From Allobosea sp. OK403 (GTDB taxonomy: Bacteria; Pseudomonadota; Alphaproteobacteria; Rhizobiales; Beijerinckiaceae): a stretch of DNA of 64,000 nt. A program made the position numbers and the translations under genes. A model generated the notes under the pieces. That model saw only the letters and a list, made by a program, of their open reading frames with translations, had not been told where the DNA came from and searched no databases. Below, piece after piece: positions 58,353 to 64,000 of the stretch. The DNA is taken from contig NZ_FOQV01000003.1 of NCBI RefSeq assembly GCF_900113835.1, positions 982,176 to 1,046,175 on the forward strand. Direction: 5' to 3'. Each line of letters starts with the position of its first letter. The first letter of the stretch is position 1.

Positions 58353-58817
58353 ATGACCGATCTGATTTCCCAGGACCAGGGCTACGGATCGAGCGCGCGA
58401 CAAGGCTGCCCGTTCCATGATGTGCGCCAGCGCCTGCGGCGCGTGGGCTTGCGCCCGACCCGCCAGCGTGTCTCGCTGGGCTGGCTCCTGTTCGCTAAGG
58501 GCGACCGGCATGTCAGCGCCGAGATGCTCTATGAGGAGGCGATGAAGGCGCGCGTGCCGGTTTCGCTCGCCACCGTCTACAACACGCTGCACCAGTTCAC
58601 CCAGGCCGGCCTGCTGCGCGAACTCGCGATCGACGGCGCCAAGACCTATTTCGACACCGACAACAGCGAACATCATCATTTCGTGGTGGATGGCGAGAAC
58701 ACGGTGATCGACATCCCGGCCTCGGCGGTGGACGTCGCCGAGCTGCCCGAGCCGCCCGAGGGTTATGAGATCGCCCGGGTCGATGTCGTGGTGCGCCTGC
58801 GCAAGATCGCCAACTGA
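58353..58817 (+). CDS. irr: Irr, iron response regulator (Fur family)
   Basis: A 154-residue Fur-family protein. The winged helix (LRPTRQRVSLGWLLF, LATVYNTLHQFTQAGLLRE) is close in kind to rhizobial Irr, and the SEHHHFVVD histidine run corresponds to the heme-binding site. An N-terminal GCPFHDV stands where Bradyrhizobium Irr has GCPWHDV, its heme-regulatory motif. Irr controls heme and iron genes. The PEGYEIARVDVVVRLRK end is typical. The gene is divergent from the fab block. I choose the ATG at 58353 over the GTG at 58302. Confidence 0.93.
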   Translation: MTDLISQDQGYGSSARQGCPFHDVRQRLRRVGLRPTRQRVSLGWLLFAKGDRHVSAEMLYEEAMKARVPVSLATVYNTLHQFTQAGLLRELAIDGAKTYFDTDNSEHHHFVVDGENTVIDIPASAVDVAELPEPPEGYEIARVDVVVRLRKIAN

Positions 58818-59135
58818 GGCGAAAGCTCCCTGCCTTCCTTCGTCGGGACTGAGCTCAGGACGTGGCCGCCCGGATCAAGCCCAAGCATGACGGAAAGGGC
58901 ACGGGGAACCCTCTCCCGTAGGGAGAGGGCAGGGTGAGGGGTCGGCCGTTTGACGTTTTGGCTGTGACCTCACCGCGGCCTCGCTGTGAGGTTTGCACGC
59001 CGCTGGTCCAGGGGCCGACACGTCACCCCTACCCCTCTCCTTACAGGAGAGCGGTTCCCCGCGCTCGTCTCGGCAAAAAGGGCGCCTCCGACGTCGTGGC
59101 GCTGTCGAGATTCGCGCGTCTGCGCCCGCAGCCTC
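58818..59135. other. Repeat-filled region between irr and the SH3 gene
   Basis: This 318-base stretch is filled by a family C fragment (58859-58892) and the family E inverted repeat (58903-59060). Nothing looks coding. Confidence 0.55.
58903..59060. repeat. Large inverted repeat, family E
   Basis: GGGGAACCCTCTCCCGTAGG...GGGTGAGGGG (58903-58941) and CACCCCTACCCCTCTCC...GGTTCCCC (about 59022-59060) are imperfect inverted arms about 40-49 bases long. A partial family C arm (58859-58892) lies just left of it. The inner CCCTCTCCCGTAGGGAGAGGG is itself a perfect hairpin and can serve as a terminator for irr. Confidence 0.83.
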
Positions 59136-59672
59136 CTAGTCGATCTTCTCATTGGGGTAGACGCCCCAGAGCCGGTCCTGGCGGAGGTAGCCCTCGACCT
59201 TGCCGATACCGACACGGCACCAGGCATTGGCGCAGCTCGTGACATTGGTGATGACGCCTGACTGAAGCTGCGCCACCACGGCTGATTTTTCATCGGCGGA
59301 GGCGCGCAAGGTGAAGGTCTCGTCCTTGGCCTTCGACCACGGCGCAACGAGCGCCGTGCGGCGGCCCGACAGCAGGCTGTGCAGGACCCAGCCCTCGGCG
59401 CCGTCGGCGTCGCGCACGCGCCGCCAGGTTTCGAATTCGGCGACGATCTCGACCGGCAGGCCGGCGCGCTGATAGACCCAGCGCGTGCGATGTTCCTTGG
59501 AGGGGCCTTCGCGCAGATTCACCCGATCCGATTTCAGGCTGACATAGCGCGGCACCGGCAAACCCGTGACCGACCCTGCCTGCGTATCCTGGGCCAGCGC
59601 GACAGAGCCCCCGCTCATGGCCGCGAACATCGCAAGGCCAAGCAAAACACCGCGCACCGACAAACCCAGCAT
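59136..59672 (-). CDS. Exported SH3-domain protein
   Basis: A 178-residue protein. MLGLSVRGVLLGLAMFAAMSG is a signal peptide, cleaved near VALAQ. Two bacterial SH3 repeats follow: SLKSDRVNLREGPSKEHR...WVYQRAGLPVEIVAEFETWRRVRD (about 55-115), and FTLRASADEKSAVVAQLQSG...WCRVGIGKVEGYLRQD (about 125-170). Such proteins often bind cell-wall peptides. I start at 59672 because upstream in-frame methionines give no signal-like N-terminus. Confidence 0.85.
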   Translation of the reverse strand: MLGLSVRGVLLGLAMFAAMSGGSVALAQDTQAGSVTGLPVPRYVSLKSDRVNLREGPSKEHRTRWVYQRAGLPVEIVAEFETWRRVRDADGAEGWVLHSLLSGRRTALVAPWSKAKDETFTLRASADEKSAVVAQLQSGVITNVTSCANAWCRVGIGKVEGYLRQDRLWGVYPNEKID

Positions 59673-59860
59673 CCGTCCAATCTCCGTCCCACAACAAGGC
59701 CCGCGCGCCGGACACATCCGGCGAAGGGCCATGTTGTCATCCGCCGCGCCGCCACTTAGACAACGAGGCAAGCACGCGCGGTCACGCCACCCCTCATTCC
59801 TGAAGCCCTGCGGTTAATGGCGGGTTGAGGCCAAAAGGCGGCGAAGCACAGACAAGCGTT

Positions 59861-59870
59861 GGAGGAGGGG
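59861..59870 (+). promoter_or_regulatory. Strong ribosome-binding site of the dehydrogenase gene
   Basis: GGAGGAGGGG ends three bases before the ATG at 59874; its first part, GGAGG, lies at the best spacing. An upstream in-frame TTG at 59859 overlaps the site, so 59874 is the right start. Confidence 0.8.
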
Positions 59871-59873
59871 TCC

Positions 59874-60869
59874 ATGACGAAGAAAAAGCCGCTGGTCGTC
59901 GTGACACGCAAGCTCCCTGCCGTGGTCGAAACGCGCATGCGCGAGCTGTTCGACGCCCGCCTCAATATCGACGACACCCCGATGAACCAGGCCGCGCTGG
60001 TCGAGGCGGTGAAGACCGCCGATGTGCTGGTGCCGACAGTGACCGACAGGATCGACGCCGGGATCATCGCCCAGGCCGGCGACCAGCTCCGGCTGATCGC
60101 GAATTTCGGCAACGGCGTCGATAATATCGACGTGACCAGCGCAGTGCAGCGCGGCATCACCGTGACCAACACGCCTGGCGTGCTGACCGACGACACCGCC
60201 GATATGACGATCGCGCTGATTCTCGCCGTGGCGCGGCGCATCGCCGAGGGCGCGCGCGTCATCCCTGACGACGAATGGGCCGGCTGGTCGCCGACCTGGA
60301 TGCTCGGCCGCCGCATCACCGGTAAACGGCTGGGCATCGTCGGCATGGGCCGCATCGGCCAGGCGGTCGCGCGCCGCGCCGCCGCCTTCGGCCTCTCGAT
60401 CCACTATCACAACCGCCGCCGCCTCGACGCCCGCATCGAGGAGAAGCTCGACGCGACCTATTGGGATTCGCTCGACCAGATGCTGGCGCGGATGGACATC
60501 GTCTCGGTCAACTGCCCGCATACGCCGGCGACCTACCACCTGCTCTCGGCCCGCCGCTTGAAGCTGATGAAGCCCGACGCGATCCTGGTGAACACGGCGC
60601 GCGGCGAGATCGTCGATGAGACCGCGCTGGCGCGCATGCTGGAAGCCGGAGAGCTCGCCGGCGCGGGGCTCGACGTCTTCGAGAGCGAGCCTGCGGTCAA
60701 TCCGCGCCTGCTCAGGCTCGCCCGCCAGCACCGCATCGTGGTGCTGCCCCATATGGGCTCGGCCACGCATGAAGGCCGCGCCGATATGGGCGAGAAGGTC
60801 ATCGTCAACATCAAGACCTTCATGGATGGGCATAAGCCGCCGGACCGCGTCTTGCCGAGCATGCTGTAA
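59874..60869 (+). CDS. D-2-hydroxyacid dehydrogenase (glyoxylate/hydroxypyruvate reductase-like)
   Basis: A 331-residue enzyme. LGIVGMGRIGQAVARRA is the NAD-binding loop and the catalytic Arg-Glu-His are in NTARGEIVDE, the GLDVFESEP region and LPHMGSATHEGR. TLTDDTADMTIALILAVAR-like sequence (residues about 108-125) is the family's dimer segment. The group reduces glyoxylate or hydroxypyruvate; the substrate is not fixed by sequence. Transcription starts in the 200-base gap after the SH3 gene, which is divergent. Confidence 0.9.
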   Translation: MTKKKPLVVVTRKLPAVVETRMRELFDARLNIDDTPMNQAALVEAVKTADVLVPTVTDRIDAGIIAQAGDQLRLIANFGNGVDNIDVTSAVQRGITVTNTPGVLTDDTADMTIALILAVARRIAEGARVIPDDEWAGWSPTWMLGRRITGKRLGIVGMGRIGQAVARRAAAFGLSIHYHNRRRLDARIEEKLDATYWDSLDQMLARMDIVSVNCPHTPATYHLLSARRLKLMKPDAILVNTARGEIVDETALARMLEAGELAGAGLDVFESEPAVNPRLLRLARQHRIVVLPHMGSATHEGRADMGEKVIVNIKTFMDGHKPPDRVLPSML

Positions 60870-60908
60870 AGCCGCCGAAGGCCGGCGTCGCCGTCTACGC
60901 GCCTGTTC

Positions 60909-61589
60909 TCAAGCCAAGGCAGGCACGCCGAGGCCCGCCACAACATCGGGCCAGAGCCTGAAATCGTCGATGACCTGCACGGCGCCGGCTTCGCTCAGGC
61001 GGGCCGCGCTGCGCTGCTTGTCGTGCGAGACGCCGGTGAAGCCGATGACGGTCATCCCGGCGGCCCGCGCCGCCAGCACGCCCGGCACCGAATCCTCGAT
61101 CACGAGGCAGTTGCGCGGTGCAGCCCCCATCTGATCGCTCGCGAACAGGAACACGTCGGGATGAGGCTTGCCGCGGGCGACCTGCGAAGCCGAGAAGATA
61201 TGAGGGTCGAACAGGTCGACGAGACCGGCAATGCCGAGATTGCGCCGCAACGGCGCCAGGCTGGTCGACGACGCGACGCAACGCAGGCCGGCGATCGCGC
61301 CGACCGCCTCGCGCACGCCCGGCAGGGCGCGCACCTCATTTTCGAGCCGCAGCGCGACGGCCTCCTCGATCTTCGTCTCGAAATCGGCCGGCAGCGGGCG
61401 GCCATGCGCGGCCTCGATAATCTTGACGCCGTCCGACCACGGAATGCCGACGATCTGGTCGACATAGTGGTCAAGCGTCCATTCCATCAGGCCGAGCGCA
61501 TGGCAGGCAGCGAGGCTGACCTCGCCATAGAGCGTCTCGGTATCGATGAGCGTGCCATCGCAGTCATAGATGATCAGCTCGAAGCCCAT
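60909..61589 (-). CDS. HAD-superfamily phosphatase
   Basis: A 226-residue HAD hydrolase. IIYDCDGTLIDTE (5-17) is motif I with the nucleophile and acid aspartates, CVASSTSLAPLRRNL is the motif II region, and GKPHPDVFLFA plus VIEDSVPGVLAA supply motifs III and IV. The cap is of the helical C1 type (about 18-85). Likely substrates are small phosphate esters such as 2-phosphoglycolate or sugar phosphates. It is convergent with the dehydrogenase gene and lies 15 bases after the next gene's start on the same strand side. Confidence 0.9.
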   Translation of the reverse strand: MGFELIIYDCDGTLIDTETLYGEVSLAACHALGLMEWTLDHYVDQIVGIPWSDGVKIIEAAHGRPLPADFETKIEEAVALRLENEVRALPGVREAVGAIAGLRCVASSTSLAPLRRNLGIAGLVDLFDPHIFSASQVARGKPHPDVFLFASDQMGAAPRNCLVIEDSVPGVLAARAAGMTVIGFTGVSHDKQRSAARLSEAGAVQVIDDFRLWPDVVAGLGVPALA

Positions 61590-61603
61590 TGTCGCGATCA
61601 GCT

Positions 61604-62623
61604 TCAGCCTGCCTGCGCCGCATCGAACTGGCCGGTCTTGCGGAAGCGCCAGAGATAGGACGGCACCACGGCCTCGACCGAGCTCGGCGCGATGCCGAGC
61701 CCGGCGAAATCGCGCCCCTCCGCCTTCGCCCCATGCGAGACGACATTGTCGCTCTCCAGCAGCGCGACCTGATCACGGGTCAGCTTCAGCTCGTTCGGCA
61801 AGAGCCCGAGCGTCAGCATGTCGACGATCTCGATGATGCGCGCCTGCAGCCGCGCCAGCGGGAATGGCAACGAGACCAAGAGGCGCTTGCGGCCGGTGAC
61901 CTCGCAGATATAGGCGACGAGCTCCCTGAAGCTCTTCACCTCGGGGCCGCCCAGCTCATAGATGCGCCCGCCGGCGACCGCACCATCGACGGCCCGCGCG
62001 ATCGCCTCCGCGACATCGCCGACGAAGGCCGGCTGAAATTTCGTCTCGCCACCGCCGACCAGCGGCAGCACCGGCAGCATCCGAGCGAGCGCGGCGAAGC
62101 GGTTGAAGAAACCATCCTCGGGTCCGAACATGATCGAAGGCCGCAGCACGACCGCGCCGGGCACGAGCGCAAGGACTGCGGCTTCGCCCTCGGCCTTGCT
62201 GCGGCCATAGCTCGACTTCGAATCCTTACTGGCGCCAATCGCCGAAATCTGGACCAGCCGCGGCACACCCAGCGCGGCGCAGGCCTGGGCAACGGCGCGC
62301 GCGCCATTGGCATGGACGCCGGCAAAGCTCTGGCGGCCGCTCTCTTGCAGGATGCCGACCAGGTTGACGACGGCGTCCGCACCCTTGATCGCGGCCGCGA
62401 CCGAATCGGGATAGCGCAGATTGGCCTGCACCGCGTGGATCTGACCGACGGTACCGAGCGGCTGCAGGAAGCCGGCGAGATCGGGCCTGCGCACCGCGAC
62501 GCGCACGCGATAGCCGCGCTTGACGAGGGCACGCACGACATGGCGCCCGACGAAACCCGAGCCGCCGAAGACCGTGACGAGCTGCTGGCTCGGAGGGGAC
62601 AGATCGTTCGCCATGCTCGTCAT
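61604..62623 (-). CDS. NDUFA9-like NAD(P)-binding protein (complex I-associated family)
   Basis: A 339-residue atypical SDR protein. VTVFGGSGFVGRHVVRALVK (about 16-35) is the nucleotide site and YGRSKAEGEAA follows. The C-terminal region (RKRLLVSLPFPLARLQARI) matches the NDUFA9 subgroup, whose mitochondrial member is an accessory subunit of complex I. In bacteria it is a stand-alone protein, often linked to quinone or lipid metabolism. The start may be this ATG or the one 9 bases on, where GAGG is better spaced. Confidence 0.88.
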   Translation of the reverse strand: MTSMANDLSPPSQQLVTVFGGSGFVGRHVVRALVKRGYRVRVAVRRPDLAGFLQPLGTVGQIHAVQANLRYPDSVAAAIKGADAVVNLVGILQESGRQSFAGVHANGARAVAQACAALGVPRLVQISAIGASKDSKSSYGRSKAEGEAAVLALVPGAVVLRPSIMFGPEDGFFNRFAALARMLPVLPLVGGGETKFQPAFVGDVAEAIARAVDGAVAGGRIYELGGPEVKSFRELVAYICEVTGRKRLLVSLPFPLARLQARIIEIVDMLTLGLLPNELKLTRDQVALLESDNVVSHGAKAEGRDFAGLGIAPSSVEAVVPSYLWRFRKTGQFDAAQAG

Positions 62624-62978
62624 GCCTCATGCGCGTTGGTTGGAACGCTCCTAAAGCATTTCGCCCCGGTCTGGAAAGGCGGTTTGGGACGCAGCCTGCA
62701 GGAATCGCGTGCGACAAGGGAATCGAGCGCGACAAGGGCCTGGACGCGCTCTGCGAAAGCGACGGCCGGAGCTTGAGACATCCTCGTAGCGCCCGGGCCG
62801 GCGCGCTCGAACCGTCGTGACGAAATCGCTGCCCCATCGAGGGCAGGCAGCGCCTTGAAAATGGGCAGCTTTCTGGCTTTTTTGTTCCTCTTTGAGGGCA
62901 AGATTAACTCGGCCTTCAATCACCCCCCGCTAAAACACACGAAATTTGTCGATATTGCGCGATCGGCCAGGGGATAAG
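62624..62978. other. Divergent promoter region, NDUFA9-like / chemotaxis receptor
   Basis: A 355-base region. No domain-bearing open frame. The right half is AT-richer (AAATTTGTCGATATTGCG near 62942-62959) and should contain the receptor's promoter. AGGGG at 62969-62973 is its ribosome site, six bases before the ATG. Confidence 0.5.
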
Positions 62979-64000
62979 ATGAAATCAATTAGGGTCAAAA
63001 TTCTCGGTCTGATCGGCATTGTCGCGTTCGGCGCCATCATCGCGCTGGGCAGCGCGCTCATGGCGATTTCCAGCCTCGAGACGATGAATCTGCGCGTCTC
63101 TCGCCAGAATGACACGATGCTGGCGACGGAGCGGCTCAATGTCGCGATCAACCAGCTCAGCGAGGATTCCCGGCTGGCCTATATGTCGCGCAACCCCCAT
63201 GAGGCGAAGCTCGCCGCCACGGCCATGGAGAAGGGCTTGGGCAAGGTCGACGACCGGCTCAAGATTCTCCTGACAACCATTCCCGAAAATGAGCGCTCGC
63301 GGACTGAAAAGATCAGCAAGCTGATCGAGGAATTCGTAGCCAACCGGGTCGAAACGATCCGCCTGGTCCAGGAGGTCTCCGGGCGGGCCGCCGACGCCTG
63401 GGGCAATGGCGACGCCAGCCGGCGCAATCGCGCTGCCCTGATGGAGGAACTGGCCACGTTCAGCCAGGCCAATGAGGAGGCCAGCGACGCCATCGAGGCC
63501 GCCACGGCCGCCTTCGCCTCGAAGCTGCGCATCATCCTGCCGGTCGCCCTGCTCCTGCTGCTGGGTGCTTCGATCGCCGGCGCCCTGGCGTTCTCGCGGC
63601 GCGCCATCATCAAGCCGCTGATCGATCTCAGCGGGGTGATGCAGCGCCTGACTGAAGGCGACACCAAGATCGACGTGCCCCATGTCGCACGCCAGGACGA
63701 AGTCGGTACCATGGCGCGCGCCGTTTCGGTGCTGCGCGAGAGCACGGAGAAAGTTGCCCTGTTCCAGGAGCAGGAGCGCGAATTGGCCGCAGCGCGGCTG
63801 CGGGCAGCGGAATCGATGGCCTCCGTCGTGACGGATGTCGGCGAGGTTGTCGCGGCTGCGGCGTCGGGTGATTTCTCGGCGCGGCTCGAGATCGAGCATG
63901 CAGACGAGCAGATGCAGAAGCTCGTCGCCGGCATCAACGAGATCAACGCGGTGGTTGATTCAGCCACATCCGAATTCGCCGCCGCCCTGCAGGCGGTGGC
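62979..64000 (+). CDS. Methyl-accepting chemotaxis protein, N-terminal part
   Basis: An open frame of 340 codons that runs off the right edge without a stop. A membrane helix lies at about 10-30 (ILGLIGIVAFGAIIALGS) and a second at about 190-210 (ILPVALLLLLGASIAGALAF); the ~155 residues between them are periplasmic and helical (four-helix-bundle sensor type). A HAMP domain follows (about 208-265; IKPLIDLSGVMQRL) and then a second HAMP-like or linker segment with FSARLEIEHADEQMQKLV. The signalling tip is beyond the window. Confidence 0.88.
   Translation, partial: MKSIRVKILGLIGIVAFGAIIALGSALMAISSLETMNLRVSRQNDTMLATERLNVAINQLSEDSRLAYMSRNPHEAKLAATAMEKGLGKVDDRLKILLTTIPENERSRTEKISKLIEEFVANRVETIRLVQEVSGRAADAWGNGDASRRNRAALMEELATFSQANEEASDAIEAATAAFASKLRIILPVALLLLLGASIAGALAFSRRAIIKPLIDLSGVMQRLTEGDTKIDVPHVARQDEVGTMARAVSVLRESTEKVALFQEQERELAAARLRAAESMASVVTDVGEVVAAAASGDFSARLEIEHADEQMQKLVAGINEINAVVDSATSEFAAALQAV

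Noticed and set aside
62650..62702. A further copy of repeat family A (AAAGCATTTCG...)
   Set aside because: Only the first few bases resemble the family; the palindrome is not kept.

Overview
The window is GC-rich alphaproteobacterial DNA. A member of the Hyphomicrobiales close to Bosea is the best guess. The basis is a rhizobial-type Irr regulator next to fabA-fabB-fabI, a soxBDAG-purU operon, Rhizobiales-style intergenic palindromes, and the codon use. This placement is inference; no marker gene or rRNA is present and I see no tRNA genes.

Layout. 1-2.5 kb: the tail of an unidentified gene, a Nudix hydrolase and a Na/phosphate-cotransporter-like protein. 2.7-10 kb: sarcosine catabolism, with a GlxA/GbdR-type regulator divergent from soxB-soxD-soxA-soxG-purU. 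10.2-15.9 kb: a complete oligopeptide-type ABC importer with a Tat-type binding protein, two permeases and a fused double ATPase. 16-19.7 kb: UDP-glucose dehydrogenase and glutamine-dependent NAD synthetase. 20-47.5 kb: a large surface-polysaccharide region. 47.7-51.2 kb: LemA, an M48 protease, a Tat-type beta-propeller-like protein and a DsbA-like isomerase. 51.4-53.9 kb: argG and small proteins, including a GIY-YIG protein between inverted repeats. 54-58.8 kb: fabI, a DUF3303 protein, fabB, fabA, a LysE-family exporter and irr. 59-64 kb: an SH3 protein, a D-2-hydroxyacid dehydrogenase, a HAD phosphatase, an NDUFA9-like protein and the start of a chemotaxis receptor that runs off the window.

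The polysaccharide region supplies dTDP-L-rhamnose (rmlBCDA) and probably GDP-D-rhamnose (gmd plus an Rmd-like reductase). UDP-glucuronate may come from ugd. Several glycosyltransferases, including two large multidomain ones, would assemble the polymer. Two separate ABC exporters are present, one at each side: a long Wzt with a C-terminal sugar-binding-type domain at 26-28 kb and a short capsule-type pair at 46-47.5 kb. Directly after the long Wzt lies a 1163-residue methyltransferase / coiled-coil / GT2 / GT4-like fusion. By analogy with WbdD it could cap the chain and set its length. A minus-strand module at 38.4-43.4 kb (GtrA flippase, GtrB-like transferase, epimerase, two methyltransferases, an RgpF-domain protein) looks like a polymer-modification set. 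Base composition falls sharply at about 29.56-33.8 kb and again at 36.9-37.7 kb, which suggests imported segments.

Intergenic repeats are unusually informative. One palindromic family occurs at least six times. Four of these copies lie in or around the fab block, which is bracketed by two inverted copies of a ~126-bp composite. A different ~60-bp repeat flanks the GIY-YIG gene in inverted orientation.
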